From Flavobacterium sp. (GTDB lineage: Bacteria; Bacteroidota; Bacteroidia; Flavobacteriales; Flavobacteriaceae), in assembly GCF_027533505.1 (NCBI RefSeq), contig NZ_JAPZUB010000025.1, positions 1 through 47,963 of the forward strand: 47,963 nt of DNA, written 5' to 3'. Each line of letters begins with the position of its first letter. Position 1 is the first letter of the stretch. Below the pieces are notes generated by a model that saw only the letters and a list, made by a program, of their open reading frames with translations, ran no database searches and had not been told where the DNA came from. The translations under genes and the position numbers were made by a program. Positions 34,882-43,526 of this stretch are shown in pieces.

Positions 34882-35334
34882 TTACGCATTATCAGACGCA
34901 TACCATTCGGCATAAGACGTCTCCGTTTCTTGTAATCGTAACGAAAAGAGTTGAATATTTGCGGGGAGACGGTTGCTGATTTTTGTAGCAAAATCAATCA
35001 CCATATTTTCACTCGTAGGTTGGTAATCGACCAAAATAACATGATGCCCGCGCTGTTGTAGCTCCCGAGCTAATTCAACATGGGGCGTGTTTTTATTGAA
35101 TACCGTAGCATGGTCAAACACGTCGACTATTTCTTCTTTTACGATTTTTTTCAAATCGGTAAAATCAATCACCATTCCGTATTTTACATTTGACGTATCG
35201 GTAATCGGCTGACCGATAACGGTAACCGATAACTTGTAACTGTGTCCGTGAACGTTTTTACATTTTCCATCATAGCCATACAAGGCATGTCCGGTTTCAA
35301 AACTAAATTGTTTGGTGATTCGAATGGTACTCAT
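34882..35334 (-). CDS. queD: 6-carboxytetrahydropterin synthase family (QueD/PTPS)
   Basis: A 150-residue member of the 6-pyruvoyl-tetrahydropterin synthase fold; in bacteria it usually makes 6-carboxytetrahydropterin for queuosine. Zinc-binding histidines His16, His29 and His31 are present (SFETGHALYG, NVHGHSY), with Cys25 in the usual catalytic position, and HATVFN and SENMVIDFA supply other family segments. It lies between a small membrane protein gene and lpxH on the same strand. Confidence 0.92.
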   Translation of the reverse strand: MSTIRITKQFSFETGHALYGYDGKCKNVHGHSYKLSVTVIGQPITDTSNVKYGMVIDFTDLKKIVKEEIVDVFDHATVFNKNTPHVELARELQQRGHHVILVDYQPTSENMVIDFATKISNRLPANIQLFSLRLQETETSYAEWYASDNA

Positions 35335-35369
35335 ACTGGTAATTTACCCGACAAAAATACGGTTTTATT

Positions 35370-35537
35370 CTAATCCTTTCGGTTTTTGGAACGGTAATAA
35401 AGCAGATACGCCAAGCCCACCAATACCACAAAAGGCAATAGGTTTCCTATCCAAACGCCGATTGCATACCCATTATCGGGAGCTTCTTGAAGTTTTTTAT
35501 CGATGGCTGATTGCAGGAATAGCACTAAAAATTTCAT
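35370..35537 (-). CDS. Small membrane protein, 55 residues
   Basis: A short open frame beginning MKFLVLFLQSAIDKK and ending YYRSKNRKD with a TAG stop. It has one clear transmembrane helix (IGNLLPFVVLVGLAYLLYY) with a basic C-terminal tail, so the N-terminus is probably outside. It lies 35 bases upstream of queD on the same strand and just downstream of a terminator, so it is likely the first gene of a queD-lpxH operon. Function unknown; no family recognised with confidence. Confidence 0.7.
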   Translation of the reverse strand: MKFLVLFLQSAIDKKLQEAPDNGYAIGVWIGNLLPFVVLVGLAYLLYYRSKNRKD

Positions 35538-35563
35538 AAAAACAATGATTTCTTCTATAAAAA

Positions 35564-35588
35564 AAGGCTGTTCGGTTGGAACAGCCTT
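35564..35588 (-). terminator. Terminator of the Omp28 gene
   Basis: Stem AAGGCTGTTC (35564-35573) / GAACAGCCTT (35579-35588), loop GGTTG, followed on the minus strand by TTTT. It lies 11 bases after the Omp28 stop. Confidence 0.93.
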
Positions 35589-35599
35589 AGAGGTATTTT

Positions 35600-36463
35600 T
35601 TAGGGATTCTCTTGGAAGTTTTGATTTTCATTGGCTTTCGCCTCCCTTGCATTGATCACTATATTGTCTTCTCCACGCGTCACGAAGGCCACAAAGCTGA
35701 TATTTTCTGGAGTAATCTGAGGTGCATTCGGAAAATTAGAGGGAGGTGTTATAGTAGGAATCGGAATGGAGAAATTGCGTGTAAGCGTTGCCCCATTTAC
35801 CGTGCCTGTAATCGTTTCCCCAACGATATTGGTTAACGAAGCACGCAAAACGTGATTGTGCTCAAAATTAGGAATAGGGTTCACCCCATTGTATAAATCG
35901 TTGTAATAGTTTCGTTGGTTAAAAAGTAATTTGTCTTCCAACAAATACACCACCAACTTCAGATTTTGATAATCATCTAAGCATTTGATTTTCACATCCA
36001 AATTGATATTCCCGTTGGCTACCGTAGAGTTCATAGCCAAACCAATGGTTGCGTTATTTGAGGTCAAATCCAAAGCTTGTTGCACATTTGACGTTTCGGG
36101 AAAACCCCAAACAATCATGCGGTTTAAACGAGAAACGGGTAAAGCAAGTGGCGAGTTGGGTAAAATTAAATTTTTTAACGGCGCTATCCCAGGGAAATGA
36201 AAAGGATCATTCCCGTTGTGAATAGCCACAGAAACAACTTTATCAGAGGCTGCTTTGGCTTCTTCAATAGCCCATGCTACACGGGTACAATTGCCACACC
36301 AAGTGCCTGTGTAATCTTCAATTAACACATTTTTTTTGAAGTATCCTGAAATAGGAGGCGCAGTAGATGATCCATCAGGACGGTTTTCAATAATCTCGGT
36401 GTCTTGACATGAAACCATTAGGAAAACCATTGCCAAAAAAGCCGTTGTGATCTTAAATTTCAT
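35600..36463 (-). CDS. Omp28-related lipoprotein with thioredoxin-like CxxC
   Basis: A 287-residue lipoprotein: signal peptide ends at LMVSC (Cys19). Residues about 40-150 form a thioredoxin-like domain with WCGNC (Cys56, Cys59), preceded by VLIEDYTGTWCGNC, the signature of the Omp28 family of Bacteroidota outer-membrane-associated proteins. The C-terminal part is beta-rich. Divergent tlpA begins about 100 bases away, so two thioredoxin-fold proteins share a control region. The redox partner is unknown. Confidence 0.88.
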   Translation of the reverse strand: MKFKITTAFLAMVFLMVSCQDTEIIENRPDGSSTAPPISGYFKKNVLIEDYTGTWCGNCTRVAWAIEEAKAASDKVVSVAIHNGNDPFHFPGIAPLKNLILPNSPLALPVSRLNRMIVWGFPETSNVQQALDLTSNNATIGLAMNSTVANGNINLDVKIKCLDDYQNLKLVVYLLEDKLLFNQRNYYNDLYNGVNPIPNFEHNHVLRASLTNIVGETITGTVNGATLTRNFSIPIPTITPPSNFPNAPQITPENISFVAFVTRGEDNIVINAREAKANENQNFQENP

Positions 36464-36562
36464 AGCAAAATCAATTTAAAATTTAAAGCATACAAATAAA
36501 AAGAAAAATCATTTAAAATTTATAATATTATTTATTTATTTGTAGCACCTTACCCTTGAATA

Positions 36563-37039
36563 ATGAAAAATATATTTTTTTTACTCTTGCTTTCTTGTTT
36601 TTTGACAACAGCACAAAGCACATTACCTGAAGTTACCCTAACCAATCTTGAAGGAAAATCCGTCGTATTAAACCGCGATTTTGTAGAAAAAGACAAGCTC
36701 TATATTATCTCTTTTTGGGCGACATGGTGCGGCCCTTGTATCAATGAATTGGACGAATTAAACGATGTGATTGAGGACTGGAAAAAAGAACTCAATTTAG
36801 AAGTTATCGCGGTATCGACCGACGATGCGCGCACTCAAAAAAGAGTGAAACCATTGGTCAATGGAAAAGGATGGCCGTATACGATTTTGTTGGATACCAA
36901 CCAAGATTTAAAAAGAGCGTTGACCATTGTAAATATCCCCTACACCATTGTGGTCAAAAACGGACAAATCGTGCATATCCAAAACGGGTATGTCCCGGGA
37001 AGTGAAGCTGCATTATTAGCCAAATTGAAGCAATTATAA
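36563..37039 (+). CDS. TlpA-family thiol-disulfide oxidoreductase
   Basis: A 158-residue exported thioredoxin with a signal peptide (ends near LTTAQS) and active site WCGPC (Cys56, Cys59) in ISFWATWCGPC; the cis-proline is in NIPYTIV. TlpA-like proteins reduce periplasmic disulfides, often during cytochrome c maturation. It is the first gene of a tight operon with a DUF6029 barrel 3 bases downstream and then a diheme cytochrome, which makes a role in heme attachment to that cytochrome plausible. Confidence 0.93.
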   Translation: MKNIFFLLLLSCFLTTAQSTLPEVTLTNLEGKSVVLNRDFVEKDKLYIISFWATWCGPCINELDELNDVIEDWKKELNLEVIAVSTDDARTQKRVKPLVNGKGWPYTILLDTNQDLKRALTIVNIPYTIVVKNGQIVHIQNGYVPGSEAALLAKLKQL

Positions 37040-37042
37040 TTC

Positions 37043-38743
37043 ATGAAAACGTTTTCTTTTTTTGGCCTTTCGTGCATCGGATTCCTCTGCTGTTCTTTTT
37101 TGATGCATGCCCAAAACAACACCAATGCCGCTGGGGTCCTGAGTGGTGGATTTGAAACCAATACCCAATGGTATTTGAATGACAAAGGGCTCAAAGACGA
37201 GTTTAACAATCCCACGGCGCAACCCGAAGAACCTCTGCGTTCCAACAGTTATTTGTTTTTGAACTACAACTATAAAAAATGGACGTTTGGTATTCAAGGC
37301 GAAGCGTATGAGCAAAATGCCTTGTTGAACATGAATCCCAAGTTCAATGGAACCAACGTAGCCACTTATTTTGTCCAATACAAAGGAGATCAATTGGAGG
37401 CCACCGCTGGGTATTTCTATGAACAATTTGGCAGTGGTTTACTGTTTCGAAGTTGGGAAGACCGTGCTTTAGGAATCAACAATGCCTTGCGCGGTGGACG
37501 GGTGATTTTAAAACCTGTAACTCATTTTACCTTAAAAATGGTGTATGGACAGCAGCGTACCGGATTTGATGTCACCGATGCACAAATTTTTGGTGGGGAC
37601 TTTGAATGGGGGCTCTCCAAAGTTTTTAAATGGGAAACAACCGACTTGAGTTTCGGTGGTAGTTATGTTGGACGGTATGAAAAAACGGATATTGTAAATC
37701 CAAATTTTGATGCCTTGACCAATGCCTATGTGGGACGCATCAGTCTTACCCACCAATCCTTCTATCTGTCGGGGGAATACAATTACAAATCGCCCGATGC
37801 AGTTGTACAAGCGCCAGGGCAAATCGACAATCGCTTAATCAAACCCGGTAGCGCCATTTTATTAAACATGGGGTATTCCAAAAAAGGGTTTGGTATAGAT
37901 GGAACGTTCCGACGTCTCGAAAACATGGGATTTTTCTCCGAACGGGCCGCCAAAGGAAATGTGTTCAACGATCGAATCATGAATTTTATTCCCAGTTTGA
38001 CCAAACAACACCATTACAATTTGGCCAATATTTATGTGTATCAAGCCCAACCCAATGTACTATTAGCAGGATCCGATTTTGTGAAAGCGGGTGAAATTGG
38101 GGGGCAAATCGACATGTTTTACGATTTCAAAAAAGGAACGGCCTTAGGTGGAAAATACGGTACTAAAGTCGCCATGAATTTTTCGAATTACAATGCATTA
38201 AGCGGTACATTCTTCATTTTCAATCCGCAAGATTACGACACCGATTTCTTAGGATTTGGCCAACGGATGTTCTCGGACTTTAACTTTGAAATCACCAAAA
38301 AATGGACCAACAAATGGTTTACTCAGGTAAGTTATATTAAGCAATATTACAACCGACAGTATATTGAAGATGCTGCTGGTGAAGTAAATACCCATATCGT
38401 GGCTGGAGAAGCCATTTACAAATTTGACAAAGGACAATCCATTCGCGTCATGGGCGAACACATGTGGGCCGATTATGATCGAAAAAATTGGGCTGCCGCT
38501 ACGGTTGAATTCAACTTTAATTCCAAGTTCTCGATGTATGTTTATGATTTGTACAACTATGGAAACGATTTGAGTCATTACCGAAATCATTACTACAACA
38601 TTGGTGGGGCATTTCGAAATAAAGCAACCCGTTTGGGTCTTAATTACGGTCGTCAACGCGGCGGTTTGGTGTGTGTGGGAGGTGTTTGCCGTTTTGTGCC
38701 TGAAAGTTCGGGTCTTACACTAACGTTTAATACATCATTTTAA
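37043..38743 (+). CDS. DUF6029 family outer-membrane protein
   Basis: A 566-residue protein with a signal peptide (cut near LMHAQN) and a long series of alternating aromatic/hydrophobic strands, ending NTSF, as in outer-membrane beta-barrels. It matches the Bacteroidota family DUF6029 by its GVLSGGFETNTQWY start and QFGSGLLFRSWEDRALGINNALRGG (in two parts). Two Cys in the C-terminal loop (VCVGGVCR) could be a substrate of the neighbouring TlpA protein. Function unknown. It lies between tlpA (3-base gap) and the cytochrome gene (no gap). Confidence 0.85.
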   Translation: MKTFSFFGLSCIGFLCCSFLMHAQNNTNAAGVLSGGFETNTQWYLNDKGLKDEFNNPTAQPEEPLRSNSYLFLNYNYKKWTFGIQGEAYEQNALLNMNPKFNGTNVATYFVQYKGDQLEATAGYFYEQFGSGLLFRSWEDRALGINNALRGGRVILKPVTHFTLKMVYGQQRTGFDVTDAQIFGGDFEWGLSKVFKWETTDLSFGGSYVGRYEKTDIVNPNFDALTNAYVGRISLTHQSFYLSGEYNYKSPDAVVQAPGQIDNRLIKPGSAILLNMGYSKKGFGIDGTFRRLENMGFFSERAAKGNVFNDRIMNFIPSLTKQHHYNLANIYVYQAQPNVLLAGSDFVKAGEIGGQIDMFYDFKKGTALGGKYGTKVAMNFSNYNALSGTFFIFNPQDYDTDFLGFGQRMFSDFNFEITKKWTNKWFTQVSYIKQYYNRQYIEDAAGEVNTHIVAGEAIYKFDKGQSIRVMGEHMWADYDRKNWAAATVEFNFNSKFSMYVYDLYNYGNDLSHYRNHYYNIGGAFRNKATRLGLNYGRQRGGLVCVGGVCRFVPESSGLTLTFNTSF

Positions 38744-39820
38744 ATGAAAATGATTCGACTCAAAGGGATTTTCTTCAGTCTTGTTATAGTAAGGCTACTG
38801 ATTTCCTGCTCGTCGAATGAATCAGAATATACGGCGATACCCGAAAGTCCGGTGCAATGCGACCTTTCGCAAGTACCCTATGCTAAACTATCGGATTATC
38901 GTTTTTTTGAAGGAGAATTGAAAAATTTAATCCCCGCAATAGGAGTTCTCCCCTACCAACCATCCAGTGAACTATTTACGGATTATGCCTTAAAAAAACG
39001 TTTTGTTTGGATGCCAAATAATACCAAAGCGACCTATGTGAGCGATCGCGAGGTGTTGAATTTGCCCGTGGGTGCCGCATTGGTTAAGGTATTTTACTAC
39101 AACACGGTACTCCCTGGATTAACCACAAAAATTATAGAAACGCGGGTAATGATTCGAAAAAGTACGGGTTGGATTTTTGCCGAATACATTTGGAATCCCG
39201 AACAAACAGAAGCCTTTCTGGAAACGGCCAGTACTTCGCGCACGCTCACGATTCAACAGGGTAGTGAAACCCTAACTTTCAACTACAGAACCCCCAACAC
39301 CACCGTTGAATGCAACCGCTGTCATGGCGATTTGGTGACGCAGCAAAAAACACCGATTGGCATCAAACCTCAAAATCTAAATTGGAATTATTCAGGTACA
39401 CAAAACCAACTGACACAATGGATAAATGCAGGGTATTTGGAATCTAATTTACCGTCGTCAATAACCACTGTTCCCAACTACAACAACACCGCTTTACCGA
39501 TTACCGATCGTGTTCGGGCGTATTTTGACGCCAACTGTGCCCATTGTCACCGCGTGGGTGGAGAAGCGCAAGTGCATCCGTTACGCATGGAGTACACAGA
39601 TACGAGCGACCCTGAAAACATGGGTGTAGGCGTGGGTGCTTTACACACCTTACCGGGCTACAATGGTCGTATAGTACAACCCAATAATGTGGGCCAATCG
39701 ATTCTCCATTACCGCATGCAAACCACTACCGATTTATTTTACATTATGCCAGCTATAGGACGCTCAGTGCAACATCGAGAGGGCGTTCAACTGGTGGAGC
39801 AATGGATCAATAGTTTTTAG
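38744..39820 (+). CDS. Diheme c-type cytochrome lipoprotein, SO2930 family
   Basis: A 358-residue lipoprotein (signal ends at LLISC, Cys22) with two heme-c attachment sites: CNRCH at 190-194 and CAHCH at 265-269. The N-terminal half has the LSDYRFFEGE and PYQPSSELFTDYALKKRF segments typical of the SO2930 diheme cytochromes. It should carry electrons in the periplasm or at the outer membrane; partner unknown. Its ATG follows the DUF6029 stop directly, and a bidirectional terminator closes the operon. Confidence 0.9.
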   Translation: MKMIRLKGIFFSLVIVRLLISCSSNESEYTAIPESPVQCDLSQVPYAKLSDYRFFEGELKNLIPAIGVLPYQPSSELFTDYALKKRFVWMPNNTKATYVSDREVLNLPVGAALVKVFYYNTVLPGLTTKIIETRVMIRKSTGWIFAEYIWNPEQTEAFLETASTSRTLTIQQGSETLTFNYRTPNTTVECNRCHGDLVTQQKTPIGIKPQNLNWNYSGTQNQLTQWINAGYLESNLPSSITTVPNYNNTALPITDRVRAYFDANCAHCHRVGGEAQVHPLRMEYTDTSDPENMGVGVGALHTLPGYNGRIVQPNNVGQSILHYRMQTTTDLFYIMPAIGRSVQHREGVQLVEQWINSF

Positions 39821-39825
39821 AATAA

Positions 39826-39857
39826 AAAAAGACCTGTTCAAATGAGCAGGTCTTTTT
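39826..39857. terminator. Bidirectional terminator
   Basis: AAAAAGACCTGTTC pairs with GAGCAGGTCTTTTT (one T-G wobble) around AAAT. It lies between the convergent cytochrome and T9SS protein genes. Confidence 0.92.
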
Positions 39858-39876
39858 ATATACATTGTGAAACGTA

Positions 39877-40602
39877 TTAGTTTTTGATCACTTTTTTGGT
39901 ACCTACATTTCCATAAGCATCGGTAAATTGTATAATATACATACCGGTTTGCCATGCGCTGGTGTCTAAGGTATGAATCCCATAAGGTAAATCGCGTTGT
40001 AGCACTGATTTTCCTTGAACATCAAAAACCTGAACTTGCGATGCCTTCAAGACATCCAACGTTAATTCTGAAGTAAAAGTAGTGGCTTTGATCAACACCC
40101 CATTTTGCTGCAATTGTTCGATATCGCTCACCGAAAGCGCTGGGTCAAAACGATAGGTTACGTCAACAAAATTCCCCGAAGGATTTCCTGCTTGGAAAAA
40201 ACGGAAGGAATAATCTTTAGGGTAAGGTGCTGAACCTAATACGGTGTTGTAAAAGTGTCCATCATTGCCGCTTTGACCCCCCGGAGGTAGTGTCAAAAAA
40301 GGAAGATTTACGGGATAATTCATTCCTTCCTCTACCGATGATAAGCATTCATTAGCAAAACACAATTCAAAACCTTCACCGTCTGTATTGACTAATGAAG
40401 TACAGTTAATACGCACATTTACCGAAGCTGTTGTCGATAAATTTTTAACATAAAAATCCAACGAACCTTGTGGATACAGCGTTGAATTAAAGGCAATCAC
40501 TTGACCTGAAGCAACAGGTGTATTATTGTGACGGGTAACTGCAATTTGTGCCTGGGTAAAACCCATCATGGCTAACATTCCGAAGAGAGCAATCTTTTTC
40601 AT
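39877..40602 (-). CDS. T9SS type A sorting domain protein
   Basis: A 241-residue exported protein: signal peptide MKKIALFGMLAMMGFTQAQ, a beta-sandwich middle with paired cysteines (INCTSL, and FELCFANECLSS), and a C-terminal type A T9SS sorting domain (VQVFDVQGKSVLQ, GMYIIQFTDAYGN, KKVIKN). The two regions suggest a small adhesin-like or ligand-binding domain delivered to the surface. It follows another T9SS protein on the same strand, with a 59-base gap containing a hairpin, so they may be co-expressed. Confidence 0.85.
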   Translation of the reverse strand: MKKIALFGMLAMMGFTQAQIAVTRHNNTPVASGQVIAFNSTLYPQGSLDFYVKNLSTTASVNVRINCTSLVNTDGEGFELCFANECLSSVEEGMNYPVNLPFLTLPPGGQSGNDGHFYNTVLGSAPYPKDYSFRFFQAGNPSGNFVDVTYRFDPALSVSDIEQLQQNGVLIKATTFTSELTLDVLKASQVQVFDVQGKSVLQRDLPYGIHTLDTSAWQTGMYIIQFTDAYGNVGTKKVIKN

Positions 40603-40628
40603 AATCTATTTTTTTGGGGAGTGTTAAT

Positions 40629-40649
40629 GGGGAGACGGCTAATCTCCCC
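40629..40649 (-). other. Intercistronic hairpin
   Basis: GGGGAGA (40629-40635) pairs with TCTCCCC (40643-40649), loop CGGCTAA, with no T run. It lies between two T9SS genes and could protect or partly end the upstream transcript. Confidence 0.55.
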
Positions 40650-40661
40650 GTTTACTATAAA

Positions 40662-42473
40662 TTAATTTAAAATAATTTTTTGGGTTTGAGAAGCGCCTGC
40701 TTCATTGGTCATGGTCGCTAAGTACATTCCTTTTTGCAACGAAGTCAAATTCATTTGACCCCCATTTTCAAGCGCATTAGCACGATATACTACTTTTCCA
40801 GTCATATCCGTAACGGTAATATTTACCGTACCTTCAGTAGCTACTTGTAGAATTCCGTTGGAAGGATTGGGGAATAAACGAGCGATATTTTGTGCCGTAA
40901 AGGAACCATTAGATAATGCATCGGTGGCAAAAGCAGCTTGCATAATGGCTTTGGTTACATCATTTTGAATGAATACAATTACTTTAATATCTGATAGTTC
41001 TTCAATATTCAATCCCGTTAAAGTTTCTTGTAATGTAATTGAAGACGGCGTATTGAAGGTAAAATTAACATTAGTTCCACTGGCATCGGGTAACATTTTC
41101 ATGACCACGTTTTTAAAAGAGGTTTCGCCGTTAGTCGCTACGTTACCCGTAGTTACCCCTTCTACTACAACAGCATGAATGGTATAATTTCCAGAAAGGT
41201 AGGGTGTTGTGTTTACTGTAACTGTTAAATCGGATCCATTCAATAAACGCGTGGCATTGATACCGAAGTAAGCAGGTTCAGTTAATGCGGCATCTAAAGC
41301 CGTTTGCAATTGTGATGTGCTGAAACTCGTACCTTCTTTGGCATCTACAAATAAAGTAGGTGCACCCGTAACACCATAATACCCTACGCGCTCACCAATT
41401 TCAGATGTATAGTAAGGGTCTCCTGCCCCTGGCCAGTTCACTTGATAGGAAATCAATGCTAAATTATTTTGGTTGGCTCCTGTATTGTAGAAAGGTGTAA
41501 AGAAGTTGGTGTTGAATGAAAAACAAGGAGGACATGTTGAACTCGAAAACTTTTCATACAAAGGAAGACGTGCTGTAGAACCGCTGGCTACAGAAACGTT
41601 TTTGGTTACCATATCATTCGTTGTGTCGCCGTCATTTCCAGCTCCATTTACATTGGATACCCAAACTTTTAAAAGATAATTTCCAGGAGTAGCATTCCAT
41701 TGGTCATTGTGCGTAAACGTGTACGACTGCCCCATCGCTATGTTCAATCCAGAGAAAGTTTGTGAATAGATGGTTCCTGTACCAATTTGCCAATTTACAG
41801 TCATTGTGTTGATAGCAGATGTTCCCATATTTTTAATCGAACCCGTAATCACTTTAGAACCTGCCAAAACAATTGGATTCATATCCACCGTTGTAGTTTC
41901 TGCGTCGATTGCTTGGATTTGCTCAACCGTGATTTCATCGATAAAAATGTTGTTCCCGTATCTTGAAGTTCCCAAGATATTGATATATCCTGTACCTGAA
42001 ACCGTTCCAGGTATATCAAAAGAGTAGCTGTACCAACCATCGGCGGGTACAATAGGCGCCAATTGACGTGAACGGTTAACAGTTCCCAACAAAGTTCCTC
42101 CAGCTGCGGAAGTAGTGTTGTAGAAAACCTGAATGTTATCAGCATCGGTAGGATATCCTGAATCGCGGAACATTTTTAACTTCACACGGTAATTTGCCCC
42201 TGCAAAAGTTATTGCAGGCGAAGTGAGACGACCTGTTCCGTTGTTAGGAATGGAATACGAGGCGAAACGAGCCATCCCGGCACCTGCAAAAGTAGCACAG
42301 GTTGGATTGGTCCCGGAGGTTCTGCGAGACCATGCACTGATGGTTGTTCCCGCATCACTAGCTGTTGTAGTGGAAGTCCAGCCTAAAGCCGTATCGAAGT
42401 TTTGAGAGGCAATGATTTGTGCCTGACCCAAAAAAGAAACCAATAAGGATGTCAACAAAGTAATTTTTTTCAT
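40662..42473 (-). CDS. T9SS protein with jelly-roll and Omp28-like CPPC domain
   Basis: A 603-residue exported protein. After the signal peptide (ends near LGQAQ) comes a choice-of-anchor/cleaved-adhesin type jelly-roll (about 20-185: SQNFDTALGWTST start, ITSPAITFAG-like segment), a CARDB-like beta domain (about 190-300), an Omp28-like thioredoxin domain (about 300-430) with STCPPCFSF (CPPC near 313-316) and GVTGAPTLFVD holding the cis-proline, and a type A T9SS sorting domain (ARLFPNPSNG ... KIILN). It would present a thioredoxin-type site on the cell surface or release it. It is the third thioredoxin-fold protein within 7 kb. Confidence 0.88.
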   Translation of the reverse strand: MKKITLLTSLLVSFLGQAQIIASQNFDTALGWTSTTTASDAGTTISAWSRRTSGTNPTCATFAGAGMARFASYSIPNNGTGRLTSPAITFAGANYRVKLKMFRDSGYPTDADNIQVFYNTTSAAGGTLLGTVNRSRQLAPIVPADGWYSYSFDIPGTVSGTGYINILGTSRYGNNIFIDEITVEQIQAIDAETTTVDMNPIVLAGSKVITGSIKNMGTSAINTMTVNWQIGTGTIYSQTFSGLNIAMGQSYTFTHNDQWNATPGNYLLKVWVSNVNGAGNDGDTTNDMVTKNVSVASGSTARLPLYEKFSSSTCPPCFSFNTNFFTPFYNTGANQNNLALISYQVNWPGAGDPYYTSEIGERVGYYGVTGAPTLFVDAKEGTSFSTSQLQTALDAALTEPAYFGINATRLLNGSDLTVTVNTTPYLSGNYTIHAVVVEGVTTGNVATNGETSFKNVVMKMLPDASGTNVNFTFNTPSSITLQETLTGLNIEELSDIKVIVFIQNDVTKAIMQAAFATDALSNGSFTAQNIARLFPNPSNGILQVATEGTVNITVTDMTGKVVYRANALENGGQMNLTSLQKGMYLATMTNEAGASQTQKIILN

Positions 42474-42605
42474 TTTCGGTTGAGGTTAATAGTTTGTACG
42501 TTTTTTTTTAAAGAAGCACAATTTTAAGAATAATTTTGCGATAATTTGCTATAAATCAGTATTTTTTTGCTTTAAGTATACAATTCTTTAGAAATCAAAA
42601 AAATA

Positions 42606-42636
42606 TTTGGGGTTGATAGGTAAATTAGTATATTTG
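42606..42636 (+). promoter_or_regulatory. Promoter of tRNA-Ala
   Basis: TTTG (42606-42609) and TATATTTG (42629-42636) match both Bacteroidota sigma-factor elements with 19 bases between. Transcription should start a few bases before the tRNA 5' end at 42649. Confidence 0.85.
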
Positions 42637-42648
42637 CAACGCATCCAA

Positions 42649-42722
42649 GGGGATGTAGCTCAGTTGGCTAGAGCGCTACGCTGGCAGCGTAGAGGTCGTG
42701 GGTTCGAGCCCCATCTTCTCCA
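42649..42722 (+). tRNA. tRNA-Ala (anticodon GGC)
   Basis: A full cloverleaf of 74 bases: acceptor GGGGATG, D arm GCTC...GAGC, anticodon stem CTACG/CGTAG with loop CTGGCAG (anticodon GGC), T arm GTGGG-TTCGAGC-CCCAT (last pair imperfect) and discriminator A. The G3-U70 pair that identifies alanine tRNA is present. One T-T mismatch occurs in the acceptor stem. CCA is not encoded. Atypical, AT-rich accessory genes follow. Confidence 0.98.
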
Positions 42723-42729
42723 CTTAGTA

Positions 42730-42767
42730 AAAACGCATTAGTCTTATAATCAGATTGATGCGTTTTT
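42730..42767 (+). terminator. Terminator of tRNA-Ala
   Basis: AAAACGCATTAGTCT pairs with AGATTGATGCGTTTT (two wobbles) around a short TATAATC loop, followed by T. It begins 8 bases after the tRNA. Confidence 0.9.
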
Positions 42768-42781
42768 TATTTGTTTAAATC

Positions 42782-42801
42782 TGTACGATTCTTGTACGAT
42801 T
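42782..42801. repeat. Tandem TGTACGATT repeat beside the tRNA
   Basis: TGTACGATT occurs at 42782-42790 and again at 42793-42801, an 11-base period. Its place just after a tRNA and before accessory genes makes a recombinase-arm site or the scar of a lost integrase gene possible. Confidence 0.45.
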
Positions 42802-42863
42802 GAATTAAAATTGAACTTTTTTTCGACTTTTTCCACGGTCAAAATATTTATTAAAAAAAAGCT

Positions 42864-43295
42864 ATGGAAGACGAAAACTACATCCTTTACCTTGACGGAT
42901 ACAAAATACGAATCAAAGGATTCACCTTTGCTGAAACTTACGCAACTGGTTTACCTCCGAGTAAAGAATCACTAAATCATTATAATAAATTACTTATCGA
43001 ACCTGACTATCCTATTGAATGGGGATTAAATATCCCATCGGTAATTAATCGCAATACGATTCAATACGATTCTTATGGATTATTACCAAAATACATATAT
43101 ACCGTATGGTTATATAGCCCTAAAAGCATCAATGACCCTTTAAGTAATTATGAGGGAAGCCAAATAATTTGTCATTGGTTTGGCGAAAGCATGGAACCAA
43201 ATATCTCAATACAGCAGTATATTATTCAAAAGCTCGATAAATTTTCATGGCTCGATAAAGCTCAAAACATCAAACCATTTATCACTAAAAGATAA
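42864..43295 (+). CDS. Orphan protein in the island
   Basis: A 143-residue protein that I do not recognise. It has no signal peptide or membrane helix, one cysteine and many aromatic residues, starting MEDENYILYLDGYKIRI and ending KPFITKR. It is the first gene after tRNA-Ala, on the opposite strand from the restriction genes, and is more AT-rich than the genes before the tRNA. It is likely part of the accessory island; function unknown. Confidence 0.6.
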   Translation: MEDENYILYLDGYKIRIKGFTFAETYATGLPPSKESLNHYNKLLIEPDYPIEWGLNIPSVINRNTIQYDSYGLLPKYIYTVWLYSPKSINDPLSNYEGSQIICHWFGESMEPNISIQQYIIQKLDKFSWLDKAQNIKPFITKR

Positions 43296-43490
43296 TTTGT
43301 CTTAAACAGTTTGATTTTTCGCTTACACCTCTATAAAAAGGTGCCTCATCCTGGTTTTTTGTCATTATGTTAAAGAGCGTTTACCCCATTGTATTGGGTA
43401 CAAAAAGGTACCTTAAAAAGATATTTTATCCCAAAATCCCCAAAATTTTTTCTTCGCCTTATCATGGATTCCATAGCAGACCTCAAAAAG

Positions 43491-43522
43491 GCGGAGGGGG
43501 GACAGGGGGTAACGGGGGGAGG
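43491..43522 (+). other. G-rich tract
   Basis: Runs of 6, 5 and 6 G (43496-43501, 43505-43509, 43514-43519) plus flanking GG pairs, just beyond the hsdR 3' end. The complementary C runs are in the hsdR transcript's 3' end. The 230 bases between the orphan gene and hsdR otherwise hold no feature I can identify. Confidence 0.5.
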
Positions 43523-43526
43523 TAGG

